From assembly GCA_021777915.1 (NCBI GenBank), contig JAJYCZ010000014.1:1-34562 (forward strand): a DNA stretch of 34,562 nt. Reading direction: 5' to 3'. This stretch comes from Pseudomonadota bacterium (GTDB taxonomy: Bacteria; Pseudomonadota; Alphaproteobacteria; Rhizobiales; Beijerinckiaceae). The notes under the pieces are model-generated. The model did not search any database. It was not told the DNA's origin and worked only from the letters and a program-made list of their open reading frames with translations. Made by a program: the position numbers and the translations under genes. Below are positions 1 to 7,884 of this stretch, piece by piece; position 1 is the first letter of the stretch, and each line of letters begins with the position of its first letter.

Positions 1-177
1 CTGCTGCGCCATCGCGGCGGCGCGGCCGATCGTTCCTGGCGTTTGGAGTGGCAGCGTGACCGAGGCTTCTTTTGCGAGACCGCCGAGACTCGCCATGCGG
101 CGCTATCTGGCTCTTTTCCTGCCCTGTCTGCCGACGGAGCGCTGGCGCTCCCGTCAGGCCGGCGGCGCGCCGGATGA
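1..177 (+). CDS. imuA: ImuA (SulA/RecA-like mutagenesis protein), C-terminal fragment
   Basis: Frame 1 is open from the window edge to a TGA at 175-177. Its first residues read LLRHRGGAADRSWRLEWQRD, which resembles the conserved ImuA C-terminus, where an 'RxRGG' stretch is followed by a 'W-x-LEW' strand. ImuA is the RecA-like accessory protein of the ImuA-ImuB-DnaE2 translesion system and normally lies just upstream of imuB, as here. The gene's 5' end and any LexA-controlled promoter lie outside the window. The tail would overlap imuB by 83 or 122 bp, depending on which imuB start is used, which is long for this cassette. The assignment rests on about 20 residues plus position, so it is likely but not certain; the last 40 residues are not recognisable. 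Confidence 0.6.
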   Translation: MLRHRGGAADRSWRLEWQRDRGFFCETAETRHAALSGSFPALSADGALALPSGRRRAG

Positions 178-1630
178 CGCGCAGCCTTTCGCATTGGTCG
201 AAAGGAAGAACAATGCGCAAAGGCTTTACGCGCTCAATCCCGCCGCCTTGGATCAGGGGCTCGCGCCGGGGCTGTCTTTGGCGGACGCGCGCGCCCGTCT
301 GCCGCGGCTTCGCGTCGCCGCCGCCGACCGACGGGCGGACCGCGAGCTTCTTCTCGCCCTGGCGGCGCATTGCGAGCTTTATACGCCTTTGACGGCTTTG
401 GACGAGCCGCATGGCCTTGTCCTCGACGTCACCGGCTGCGCGCATCTGTTCGGCGGCGAAACGGGCCTTTTGTCCGTCACGCTCCATGACATGGCGGCGC
501 TTGGCTTTTCCGCCCGCGCGGCGCTGGCGTCGACGCCCGATGGCGCGCGCGCCCTGGCGCGTTTTTCACCGGGCGGCGTTTTCTTTCCCGATGAGGCGGC
601 GGCGGCCGCCGCGCGCTTGCCGCTCGCCGCGCTGGAGGTTGACGAAGAAACCCTGCGCGCCCTGAGCCGCGCTGGCCTGAAGACCATTGGCGATCTCGCC
701 TCTCGTCCGTCGCGCGCTTTCGCCGCGCGCTTCGGCGCCGATTTCACGCGCAAGATCGAACGTCTGCTGGGACGGGAGGATTTGCGCATCACGCCTCTGC
801 GTCCGCCGCCCGATTGCATGGTCGAACGCCATTTCGCCGAGCCTCTGACGCAAGGCGAGTCCATCGCAGCCGTTTTGGGCGATCTGATCCAGGAGGCCAA
901 AGCCTTTCTGGAGCGGCGTGGCCAGGGCGGGCGTTTTTTCGAAGCGAGTTTTTTCCGCGCCGACGGCGTCGTGCGCCGGTTGTCGGTCGAGACCTTGCGG
1001 CCGACGCGCGATCCGAAAATCCTGGTCAGGCTGTTTCATGAAAAACTCGATTCGCTGGCCGATCCGCTCGATCCCGGTTTCGGTTTCGACGCGCTGCGCC
1101 TGGCCGTGCCGCGCGTGGAAAATTTCGAGTCCGCGCAAGGCGACTTTGTCGCTCTCGAAGCGCGGGAGGCCGAGCGGGAGTTGAGCGAATTGCTCGATCG
1201 CCTGACAACGCGTTTTGGCCGCGCGCGCGTGCTGCGCTTCATGCAGGGCGACGCCCATGAGCCCGAGCGCGAAAGCCGCGCCGTTCCCGTCGCCGCGGCG
1301 GCTGTCGAAGCATGGCACAGACCGCTGGGCGTCGAGCCGCCGGCGCGGCCGCTCACTTTGTTCGATCCGCCCCAGCCGGTGGATGTTGTCGCTCTGGCGC
1401 CGGACGGCCCCCCGGCGCGGTTTCGCTGGCGGCGGAAAATGCATGAGATCCTGCGCGCCGAGGGGCCGGAGCGCATCGCGCCGGATTGGTCGGTTTTCGG
1501 CATGCGGGAGCCGGCGCGCGACTATTACCGCGTCGAGGATGTCGAAGGCCGGCGGTTCTGGCTGTTCCGGCGCGGTCTTTATGAGTCTGACGACCAGCCG
1601 CGCTGGTTCCTGCATGGGTTGTTCGCGTGA
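56..1630 (+). CDS. imuB: ImuB, Y-family DNA polymerase-like mutasome protein
   Basis: This 524-aa protein is a Y-family polymerase homologue that acts as the clamp-binding scaffold of the ImuA-ImuB-DnaE2 translesion complex. The N-terminus MRRYLALFLPCLPTERW aligns with the family's first polymerase motif but lacks its catalytic acidic residues, as is usual for ImuB. The second motif region is present at about residues 115-128 (LDEPHGLVLDVTG), followed by a helix-hairpin-helix-like stretch (LSRAGLKTIGDLASRP). A hydrophobic RPLTLFDPP motif near residue 430 fits a beta-clamp-binding peptide. The C-terminal DYYRVEDVEGRRFWLFRRG and the closing W-FLHGLFA are typical. The frame opens with GTG at 56; the ATG at 95 begins the conserved part and may be the true start. 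The stop overlaps the dnaE2 start, implying translational coupling. Confidence 0.95.
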   Translation: MTEASFARPPRLAMRRYLALFLPCLPTERWRSRQAGGAPDDAQPFALVERKNNAQRLYALNPAALDQGLAPGLSLADARARLPRLRVAAADRRADRELLLALAAHCELYTPLTALDEPHGLVLDVTGCAHLFGGETGLLSVTLHDMAALGFSARAALASTPDGARALARFSPGGVFFPDEAAAAAARLPLAALEVDEETLRALSRAGLKTIGDLASRPSRAFAARFGADFTRKIERLLGREDLRITPLRPPPDCMVERHFAEPLTQGESIAAVLGDLIQEAKAFLERRGQGGRFFEASFFRADGVVRRLSVETLRPTRDPKILVRLFHEKLDSLADPLDPGFGFDALRLAVPRVENFESAQGDFVALEAREAERELSELLDRLTTRFGRARVLRFMQGDAHEPERESRAVPVAAAAVEAWHRPLGVEPPARPLTLFDPPQPVDVVALAPDGPPARFRWRRKMHEILRAEGPERIAPDWSVFGMREPARDYYRVEDVEGRRFWLFRRGLYESDDQPRWFLHGLFA

Positions 1631-4600
1631 CCTTTTATGCCGAACTGGTGTGCGCCAGCCATTATTCCTTCCTGCGCGGCGCCTCGCCGCCAGCGGAATT
1701 GATCGGCGCGGCTTTGCGCGTGAACTATGGAGGGCTTGGTCTGTGCGACCGCAATTCCGTCGCCGGCGTCGTACGCGCCTTTTCCGCTCTGGAAGAGTTT
1801 GCGCGCGGCGACAGTGATCTTGCGATGCGTGCGAAAAATTTCAAGCTTCTTGCCGGCGCGCGCCTCGTCTTTGCCGACGGCGCGTCGGACATTGCCGCTT
1901 ATCCCGCCCATCGCGCCGGCTGGGGCCAGTTGTGTCGCCTGCTCACCCTTGGAAAACGCCGCGCCAAAAAGGGCGAATGTTTTCTCACCCTCGACGATCT
2001 CGCGCGCGACGCCGGCGATCTTCTGCTGATCGTTCTCCCGACGCAGACTTTCGAAAGTCTCGAACAGACCATCGCGAGTCTGCGCGCCGCCTCATGCCGG
2101 GTCTGGCTTGGCGCCAATATGCCGCGCGGGGGAGCCGACTGCCGCCGTCTTCTCCGCCTGAGGGACGTCGCGCACGTGGGAGGGGTCCGATTGCTGGCGC
2201 AGAACGACGCGCTTTACGCCGACCGGCAAGACCGCGCCTTGCAGGATGTGCTGACTTGCGTGCGTGAACATATGACTCTCGCCGAGGCCGGGCGGCGGCT
2301 CGAAAGCAACGCCGAGCGTCATCTGAAAGAACCGCGGGAAATGGAGCGGCTTTTCGCCGACGCGCCGGAAGCGATCGAGGAGATCGAAAATTTTCTCGGC
2401 CAGGCGCAATTTCATTTGCGCGAACTTTCTTACGAATATCCCGACGAGCCGGTTCCCGCCGGCTGGGCGCCGCAGGCCTGGCTGGCGGAGCTGGTCCGCC
2501 GCGCTGCGCCGAAACGTTATCCGCTCGGCGCGCCGCAAAAGGTCCTCGATCTGCTCGATCAGGAGTTGGCGCTGATCGAAAAGCTCGATTACGCGCCTTA
2601 TTTTCTCACCATCCATGACATTGTCGCCTTCGCGCGTGAGCAGGGAATTCTGTGCCAGGGGCGCGGCTCGGCCGCCAATTCGGCGGTCTGTTATGTGCTC
2701 GGAATCACCGCCGTCGATCCGGCCGAAAACGATCTGCTGTTCGCGCGCTTCATTTCGGTGGAGCGGCGCGAGCCGCCGGATATCGATGTCGATTTCGAGC
2801 ACGAGCGGCGCGAGGAGGTGATCCAGCATATTTACGAGAAATATGGCCGCGAGCGCGCCGGCCTTGCGGCTGAGGTGATTTCCTATCGCCCGCGCAGCGC
2901 CCTGCGCGACGTGGGCAAGGTCTTTGGGCTTTCGGAAGACCTGATCGGCGCGCTCGGCGCCCTGCAATGGGGCGCCTATGGGCCGCCGCGCCTGCGCAAG
3001 GAACATATCGCCGAAGCCGGGCTCGACCCGGATAATCCGATCATCCGCCACGTTCTCTATTTTGCGCGGAAAATCCTCGGCTTTCCGCGCCATCTCTCGC
3101 AACATGTCGGCGGCTTCATCCTGACCCGCGGGCGGCTGGATTCCCTGGCGCCGATCGGCAACGCCGCCATGCCCGACCGCACCTTCATCGAATGGGACAA
3201 GGACGATATCGACGCGCTCGGCCTGATGAAGGTCGATGTTCTTGCGCTCGGCATGCTCACCTGCATCCGCAAGGGGTTCGACCTGCTCGCGCAACATGAA
3301 GGTTTGAACATCGGTCTTGCCGATGTGCCTCGCGAGGATCGCGGCGTCTATGACATGCTGTGCCAGGGCGATTCGATCGGCGTGTTCCAGGTCGAAAGCC
3401 GCGCGCAGATGAACATGCTGCCGCATCTGCGGCCGCGCAGATTTTACGACCTGGTGATCGAGGTCGCCATCGTGCGGCCGGGGCCGATACAGGGCGACAT
3501 GGTCCATCCCTATCTGCGCCGCCGCGCCGGCGAGGAAATGGTCAGTTTCCCGTCGCCCTCGCCGGAGCACGGCCCGCCCGACGAATTGCATCGCGTGCTC
3601 GGCAAGACCCTGGGCGTGCCCCTGTTCCAGGAACAGGCGATGAGCCTGGCCATGGTCGCGGCGAAATTCTCCGAAGCCGAGGCCAACCGCCTGCGCCGCG
3701 CCATGGCGACCTTCAGGCATCTGGGGACCATCGGCGAATTCGAGACGATGATGGTCGAACGCATGTGCGCGCGCGGCTATGCGCGCGATTTCGCCCAGCG
3801 CTGTTTCGAACAGATCAAGGGCTTCGGCTCCTACGGCTTTCCCGAGAGCCACGCCGCCTCATTCGCCCAGCTCGTCTATGTCTCGGCCTGGCTGAAACGC
3901 CGCCATCCGGCGGTCTTCGCCTGCGCGCTCCTGAATGCGCAGCCGATGGGTTTTTACGCGCCGGCCCAGATCGTGCGCGACGCGCGCGAGCACGGCGTCG
4001 AAATCCGTCCTGTCGATGTCAATCATTCGCTTTGGGATAACACTCTTGAGCGCGCGGAAGACGGGTCCTTGGCTTTGCGGCTCGGTTTCCGCCAGATCGG
4101 CGGGCTGGTCGAGGCGGAAATGGCTCGCCTCATCGCCGCGCGCGACAAGAATTTCGAGACGCTCGAATCCTGCGCCACTCGTTCGGGGCTTTCCGCGCGC
4201 GGTCTGAAAATTCTCGCCGACGCCGACGCCTTCCGCTCCTGTCGCGTCTTGTCGCGGGCGCCGGAGAAGAAGCTGGATCGCCGCGCGGCCTTGTGGGCGG
4301 CGCGGCGCCTGCCGGGAACGAAGCCCTTGCCGCTGTTCGCCGCGGCTGGCGTCGAAGATTTAGGCGCCGAGCCCGACCCCGAATTGCGGGCTTTGCGAAT
4401 CGGCGAAGAAGTCGTCGCCGATTATCAGACCCTGCGCCTGTCGCTGCGCGCCCATCCCATGCAAATTCTGCGGCCCATTTTCGCGCGCGAAAAATTCATT
4501 CGCGCCAGCGACCTGCCGTCCTGTCCCGACGGCGCCTGGCGAAAGGCGGCGGGCCTCGTGATCGTGCGGCAGCGGCCAGGCAATGGCAAAATGATCTTCA

Positions 4601-4884
4601 TCACGCTGGAGGACGAGACCGGCGTGATCAATGTGGCGCTTTATTCGACCCTGTTCGAGCTTTATCGCAAGCCGGCCATGGCGGCGCGGCTGATGGCGGT
4701 GGAGGGCCGCATCCAGAAAAGCTGGGCCGGCGTGGTCCATCTTCTGGCGCGGCGGGTTTACGATCGCTCCGGGGAACTCTCGCGCCTGTCGGAAAGCGCG
4801 CGCGGCGCGCAAGGCCCTGAAATTCGCCGCGCCCGTCACCCGCGCCATGTGCGGGTCATTCCGAAGGCGCGGGATTTTCACTGA
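1627..4884 (+). CDS. dnaE2: Error-prone DNA polymerase DnaE2
   Basis: DnaE2 is a C-family polymerase III alpha paralogue (1085 aa, normal length) that performs mutagenic translesion synthesis with ImuA and ImuB. An N-terminal PHP domain (about residues 1-210; YAELVCASHYSFLRGASPP, then CDRNSVAGVVRA) is followed by the polymerase core. The core shows CQGRGSAANSAVCYVLGI, the catalytic aspartates in PPDIDVDFEHERREEV near residue 385, and the third aspartate in LMKVDVLALGML near residue 537. VRPGPIQGDMVHPYLRRR and an OB-fold (ITLEDETGVINVALYSTLF) come later, and the C-terminus ARHPRHVRVIPKARDFH is characteristic of DnaE2 rather than DnaE1. The GTG start shares bases with the imuB stop (GTGA at 1627-1630). 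No separate promoter is seen, so it is probably expressed with imuAB as part of the SOS response. Confidence 0.97.
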   Translation: MTFYAELVCASHYSFLRGASPPAELIGAALRVNYGGLGLCDRNSVAGVVRAFSALEEFARGDSDLAMRAKNFKLLAGARLVFADGASDIAAYPAHRAGWGQLCRLLTLGKRRAKKGECFLTLDDLARDAGDLLLIVLPTQTFESLEQTIASLRAASCRVWLGANMPRGGADCRRLLRLRDVAHVGGVRLLAQNDALYADRQDRALQDVLTCVREHMTLAEAGRRLESNAERHLKEPREMERLFADAPEAIEEIENFLGQAQFHLRELSYEYPDEPVPAGWAPQAWLAELVRRAAPKRYPLGAPQKVLDLLDQELALIEKLDYAPYFLTIHDIVAFAREQGILCQGRGSAANSAVCYVLGITAVDPAENDLLFARFISVERREPPDIDVDFEHERREEVIQHIYEKYGRERAGLAAEVISYRPRSALRDVGKVFGLSEDLIGALGALQWGAYGPPRLRKEHIAEAGLDPDNPIIRHVLYFARKILGFPRHLSQHVGGFILTRGRLDSLAPIGNAAMPDRTFIEWDKDDIDALGLMKVDVLALGMLTCIRKGFDLLAQHEGLNIGLADVPREDRGVYDMLCQGDSIGVFQVESRAQMNMLPHLRPRRFYDLVIEVAIVRPGPIQGDMVHPYLRRRAGEEMVSFPSPSPEHGPPDELHRVLGKTLGVPLFQEQAMSLAMVAAKFSEAEANRLRRAMATFRHLGTIGEFETMMVERMCARGYARDFAQRCFEQIKGFGSYGFPESHAASFAQLVYVSAWLKRRHPAVFACALLNAQPMGFYAPAQIVRDAREHGVEIRPVDVNHSLWDNTLERAEDGSLALRLGFRQIGGLVEAEMARLIAARDKNFETLESCATRSGLSARGLKILADADAFRSCRVLSRAPEKKLDRRAALWAARRLPGTKPLPLFAAAGVEDLGAEPDPELRALRIGEEVVADYQTLRLSLRAHPMQILRPIFAREKFIRASDLPSCPDGAWRKAAGLVIVRQRPGNGKMIFITLEDETGVINVALYSTLFELYRKPAMAARLMAVEGRIQKSWAGVVHLLARRVYDRSGELSRLSESARGAQGPEIRRARHPRHVRVIPKARDFH

Positions 4885-4954
4885 AAACGCCAAGGCCCGA
4901 AACGCCGCCGCGATCAGCCCACGACCGTGGCGCGAACAAAAATCGCAATTGGCC

Positions 4955-5368
4955 CTACGGATGTCCCTGCTTGTCGTCGCCGCGAATCGCGGCCTTCAGA
5001 CATTGGGGACTGCAGATCATGTCCACGCGGGTCTCGCCGTCCTGAAGGAGAAGATCGGGCTTTTCGGCGGTGACGCGCACCGTCCATTCCCCGAGCAGGG
5101 CGCCCTTGGCGTCCAGCGCGATCAGATTGGTCTCTCCGAAATTCTTGCCGGTAATCACGCCAAGGCCGGTGCTCTTCAGGACGGTGACGTCGGCGATCGC
5201 CGGTTGACCGACGACCAGAGTGTCGGTCTTGTCAGGAATGCGCGCCACCCGCGCCTTGTCGATTGCGACCAGGACGATGTCGTTCGACGCCGCGCGTGCG
5301 CCGCCGAGGGAGAGAACCCCGACGAGAACGAAGGCGGCGCCCATCGAACGAAATGCGTGAAAACGCAT
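4955..5368 (-). CDS. Secreted pil_N-domain protein (pilus formation protein N-terminal domain), orphan CpaC-N paralogue
   Basis: A protein of about 137 aa with an N-terminal signal peptide (hydrophobic SMGAAFVLVGVLSLGG, cleavage likely after ARA). It is followed by one beta-rich domain of the type found at the N-terminus of CpaC/RcpA secretins (PF13629-like). The pattern VARIPDKTDTLVVGQPAIADV then GLGVITGKNFGETNLIALD parallels VSLPEDAGEIFVGNPAIANA and IYIIGKGTGQTTIYAMD in the CpaC of this same locus. The role is probably periplasmic, helping or tuning Flp-pilus secretin assembly. It reads divergently from pilA. An ATG at 5374 is also in frame, but a GGGGAG sequence abuts that codon and lies 6 nt from the ATG at 5368, so the inner start is preferred. 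The C-terminal 30 residues, with a CSPQC pair, are unassigned. Confidence 0.8.
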   Translation of the reverse strand: MRFHAFRSMGAAFVLVGVLSLGGARAASNDIVLVAIDKARVARIPDKTDTLVVGQPAIADVTVLKSTGLGVITGKNFGETNLIALDAKGALLGEWTVRVTAEKPDLLLQDGETRVDMICSPQCLKAAIRGDDKQGHP

Positions 5369-5374
5369 GAACAT

Positions 5375-5380
5375 CTCCCC
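5375..5380 (-). promoter_or_regulatory. Ribosome binding site deciding the start of the pil_N gene
   Basis: The minus strand reads GGGGAG, then ATG, TTC, ATG. The purine run touches the first ATG and sits at a normal 6-nt distance from the second, which favours the start at 5368. Confidence 0.6.
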
Positions 5381-5979
5381 AATGCAAAGCCGTGGCGGCG
5401 TTCACGGCGGCCGGCGGCTGGGTCGCGGGCCGGCACCGAGGGGCGTCCGACGCCTCCCGATAATCTGCCAAAGTGATTAAGACATGACTTGGTGAACGAT
5501 TGCTGAATATTGGACGACATCGAGCGCTTTCCATGACGAATTGAAACATCGCTCGCCGACGCGTGGCGACGACGGCCAAATCCAGCGATGAACAGCCGGG
5601 CGGAACGCCTGGAGACATTCGCCACGATCGGGGACGAGTCGCCCGGTCGGGCGATACGAAGGCGCGTTTTCCGGACGAGGCCGATTTCGGCGAAAATCAA
5701 GCAAGCCGACCTGGGGCGATCCGTCATTCGCGCGGCGCCCCCGACGACGCCCGCCTCGCGGCGCCAAGGGCTTCGCGGAAAACCGCGATCCCGGGATCGA
5801 AGATGATGCTTGTCGTCACTCTCGACGCCGCGTGAACGCGACATAAACCCTAATAAGTGTTTGGAAATGCCGGCGCGTCACTTTAACAAATTAGCGACGA
5901 CCTTCACTTAGGGTAGCCCTATCGCAGCCGACAGCGAGCAATGTTCGGCGCGACAAACCAAATTTGGGAGCCTCAAGAT
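5381..5979. other. Divergent intergenic region between the pil_N gene and pilA
   Basis: About 600 bp without a convincing gene. The open frames here lack family features, recognisable ribosome binding sites or a protein-like hydrophobic pattern. The pilA-proximal end (about 5840-5925) is clearly more AT-rich than its surroundings (CCTAATAAGTGTTTGG, CTTTAACAAATTAG) and holds a short palindrome, so promoters for both divergent units are expected here. I could not place -35/-10 elements or a canonical TTAA-N7-TTAA CtrA box. Confidence 0.5.
5909..5921. promoter_or_regulatory. 13-bp palindrome upstream of pilA
   Basis: TAGGG-TAG-CCCTA is a perfect inverted repeat with a 3-nt centre, 58 bp upstream of the pilA start in an AT-rich patch. 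It could be a regulator site or a small leader hairpin; the sequence alone does not say which. Confidence 0.3.
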
Positions 5980-6141
5980 ATGAAAAACCTCGTCACCCGT
6001 TTCGTCAAGGACCAGTCTGGCGCGACCGCGGTCGAATACGCCCTGCTCGCCGCCATGATCGCCCTGGCCATCATCGTCGGCGCGCAGAACCTCGCCAGCA
6101 AGATCAACACCGAGTTCAACACCATCGGCGCCGACCTCTGA
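5980..6141 (+). CDS. pilA: Flp/Fap-type pilin (type IVb pilin)
   Basis: A 53-aa prepilin, MKNLVTRFVKDQSG followed by ATAVEYALLAAMIALAII. It is the major structural subunit of Flp (Tad) pili. A short basic leader ends in glycine, and the prepilin peptidase would cut after it; the mature protein starts with the hydrophobic helix carrying the conserved EY pair of the Flp motif. The size and the short polar C-terminus (KINTEFNTIGADL) are standard. The open frame extends upstream to an ATG at 5941, but the start at 5980 has a GGGAG sequence ahead of it and gives the family N-terminus. A strong terminator directly downstream makes it a separate transcription unit, consistent with high pilin expression. 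Confidence 0.95.
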   Translation: MKNLVTRFVKDQSGATAVEYALLAAMIALAIIVGAQNLASKINTEFNTIGADL

Positions 6142-6182
6142 TCGACGCGTCAGAAACGCCTCCGCCGGGCGGAGGCGCGAAA

Positions 6183-6212
6183 GCCCCGGATCACGCTCCG
6201 GGGCTTTTTTTT
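6183..6212 (+). terminator. Rho-independent terminator after pilA
   Basis: Perfect 8-bp stem GCCCCGGA / TCCGGGGC with a 6-nt loop, followed by eight T residues. A second GC hairpin (GCCTCCGCC/GGCGGAGGC) lies just before it. Confidence 0.9.
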
Positions 6213-6337
6213 GGCCGGCGTCCCGGTGGGAAAACCGCCGGCCGCCCGTGTGGAATTCTCCCGTCACGCCCCGCAAGGTAACCAAGGGGTAATCGTCCCG
6301 CGCCATGATGACCGGCGCCAACAAACGCGGACCCGCC

Positions 6338-6844
6338 ATGCTCGACGCTCTGACCATCGCCATTTTCCCGGCCCTCATGATCTATGCGGCCTTTTCGGAC
6401 ATCTTGACGATGACGATTTCGAACTGGGTTTCGCTCGTTCTCGTCGTGGCCTTCGTCCTGCTGGCGTTGTTGTTCGGCCTGCCGGCGGCGACCATCGGCT
6501 GGCATCTCGCCGCGGGAATGATCGTTCTCGTCGTCACATTCACCTTTTTCGCCTTCGGGTGGATCGGCGGCGGCGACGCCAAGCTCGCCGCGACCACCGC
6601 GGTCTGGATGGGCGTGGAACATGTCGGCCAATATGCGGTCGGCGCGGCGCTGATCGGCGGCGGACTCACCCTGATGATGCTCGCGTTTCGCCGCCTGCCC
6701 ATGCCGGGCTGGGCCCGCGCCCAATCGTGGGTGATGCGCCTCCACGACAAGAATATCGGCGTTCCCTACGGCGTGGCATTGGCGGCGGCCGCCCTGATTC
6801 TTTATCCCGAGACCCGCATTTACCTCAGCGCGCTGGCCAGTTGA
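6338..6844 (+). CDS. cpaA: Prepilin peptidase, CpaA/TadV family
   Basis: A 168-aa polytopic membrane protease of the A24 family that removes the leader of Flp prepilins. Both catalytic aspartates are visible: one in YAAFSDILTMTISN after the first membrane segment, the other in GWIGGGDAKLAA (GGGD motif). Four to five hydrophobic segments follow the family topology. The size matches the short CpaA/TadV group, which lacks the PilD methyltransferase domain. The frame is open from ATG codons at 6305 and 6308; MLDALTIAIFPALM at 6338 is the usual CpaA N-terminus, so that start is preferred, although no strong ribosome site decides it. It lies between terminators for pilA and for itself, so it may be transcribed alone. 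Confidence 0.92.
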   Translation: MLDALTIAIFPALMIYAAFSDILTMTISNWVSLVLVVAFVLLALLFGLPAATIGWHLAAGMIVLVVTFTFFAFGWIGGGDAKLAATTAVWMGVEHVGQYAVGAALIGGGLTLMMLAFRRLPMPGWARAQSWVMRLHDKNIGVPYGVALAAAALILYPETRIYLSALAS

Positions 6845-6870
6845 CGCATCGGCGGCTTTTCGGATTCGCG

Positions 6871-6903
6871 CAACGCCCCGCTCTCGCGGGGCGTTGCCCT
6901 TTT
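6871..6903 (+). terminator. Rho-independent terminator after cpaA
   Basis: Perfect 10-bp stem CAACGCCCCG / CGGGGCGTTG with loop CTCTCG, then CCCTTTTC. It separates cpaA from the cpaB operon. Confidence 0.85.
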
Positions 6904-6923
6904 CGGGCCTTCAACCTGACAGA

Positions 6924-6961
6924 GGTCAAATGCGTGAGATTTCATTAACCTTAATTTGACC
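6924..6961. promoter_or_regulatory. Inverted repeat upstream of cpaB, candidate operator
   Basis: GGTCAAAT at 6924-6931 and its exact reverse complement ATTTGACC at 6954-6961 are separated by 22 bp. Between them lies an AT-rich core containing TTAACCTTAA. The element is 64 bp before the cpaB start and just after the cpaA terminator, the expected place for the operon promoter. The spacing suits a dimeric or looped regulator, or an RNA stem; the factor is unknown. Confidence 0.4.
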
Positions 6962-7025
6962 TTTCACTGTTTCAATTCGGTCAACGTCTCCCTTGAAGCC
7001 CGCAATTCGGACCGTTGAAACAGCC

Positions 7026-7877
7026 ATGAAAAAAAGTCGGCTCATCTTTCTCGGCGTGGTTCTGGTTTCAGGCGCCGGCGCGTCCTATCTCGTGCTTTCG
7101 CGCCCGGCGCCGCCGCCTCCGGCTCCAGTCAAGGTCGTCGTGGAGTCAAGACCGGTCGCGAAGGATCAGGTCCTGGTCGCGGCCCATGAGCTCGCTTTCG
7201 GCTCGGTCGTGCAGCCCGCCGACCTCGCGTGGCACGACTGGCCGTCCGACGATTCGATGCCCGGCGTGATTCGCAAGTCCGATTCGCCCCAGGCGATCGA
7301 GGACATCAAGGAGTCCGTGGTCCGCGGCTCCTTTCTGGCGGGCGAGCCGATTCGGCGCGAGAAATTGTTCAAGGGCGGCGGCTCCGGCTTCCTCTCGGTG
7401 ATGCTGACCCCGGGCTATCGGGCGGTGGCGATCAATATCGAGGGCAGCGGCGCCACGACCGCCGGCAATTTCATTCTGCCCAACGATCGCGTCGACGTCG
7501 TGCGCATCTTCCGTGACGAGGATGGATCCCAGGGCGGCAAAGGCGACTCCTATGTCGCGAAGACGCTCGTGACCAATGTCCGTGTCCTCGCCATCGGTCA
7601 GAACGCCCAGGAGAAGGGCGGCAAGCCATTCGCATCGGGCGCGACCGCGACGCTCGAACTCACGCCCGAACAGGCGGAGTCCGTCATTCTCGCCCAGCGT
7701 GTCGGCCAGCTTTCCCTGGTCCTGCGCGCGATGCAGGACAGCAGGACCGCTCCAGCGCCGGCGAGCGCGGAAGGACATGACCATACCGTGACCGTGGTGC
7801 GCGCGGGCGTCCCCACCCAATCCCGCGTGCAGACGATCGACGACCTCCCCAAGCCGGGCGCCGGCCTCCAAGAGTGA
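7026..7877 (+). CDS. cpaB: Flp pilus assembly protein CpaB/RcpC
   Basis: A 283-aa periplasmic protein anchored by one N-terminal helix (SRLIFLGVVLVSGAGASYLV). A proline-rich linker leads to an SAF domain (about residues 40-110; VLVAAHELAFGSVVQPADL, then VRGSFLAGEPIRREKL) and an RcpC/CpaB C-terminal domain (GYRAVAINIEG, FILPNDRVDVV, ATLELTPEQAESVILAQ). CpaB proteins associate with the secretin in the Tad secretion machine. An upstream TTG at 6993 is in frame, but the basic MKKSRL start at 7026 fits a signal-anchor. It opens the seven-gene cpaBCDEF-tadBC run, with cpaC only 7 nt downstream. Confidence 0.93.
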   Translation: MKKSRLIFLGVVLVSGAGASYLVLSRPAPPPPAPVKVVVESRPVAKDQVLVAAHELAFGSVVQPADLAWHDWPSDDSMPGVIRKSDSPQAIEDIKESVVRGSFLAGEPIRREKLFKGGGSGFLSVMLTPGYRAVAINIEGSGATTAGNFILPNDRVDVVRIFRDEDGSQGGKGDSYVAKTLVTNVRVLAIGQNAQEKGGKPFASGATATLELTPEQAESVILAQRVGQLSLVLRAMQDSRTAPAPASAEGHDHTVTVVRAGVPTQSRVQTIDDLPKPGAGLQE

Positions 7878-7884
7878 AAAGACG

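Noticed and set aside
2092-3852. Minus-strand 586-aa open frame inside dnaE2
   Set aside because: Antisense shadow; His/Arg/Ala/Asp-rich product without domains, opposite intact polymerase motifs.
5563-5835. 90-aa plus-strand frame in the pilA upstream gap
   Set aside because: No ribosome site, low-complexity charged composition, overlapping open frames on both strands; treated as non-coding.
5870-5900. CtrA-type box (TTAA-N7-TTAA) before pilA
   Set aside because: The sequence CTTTAACAAATTAGCG has half-site-like pieces but the wrong spacing and an imperfect second half.
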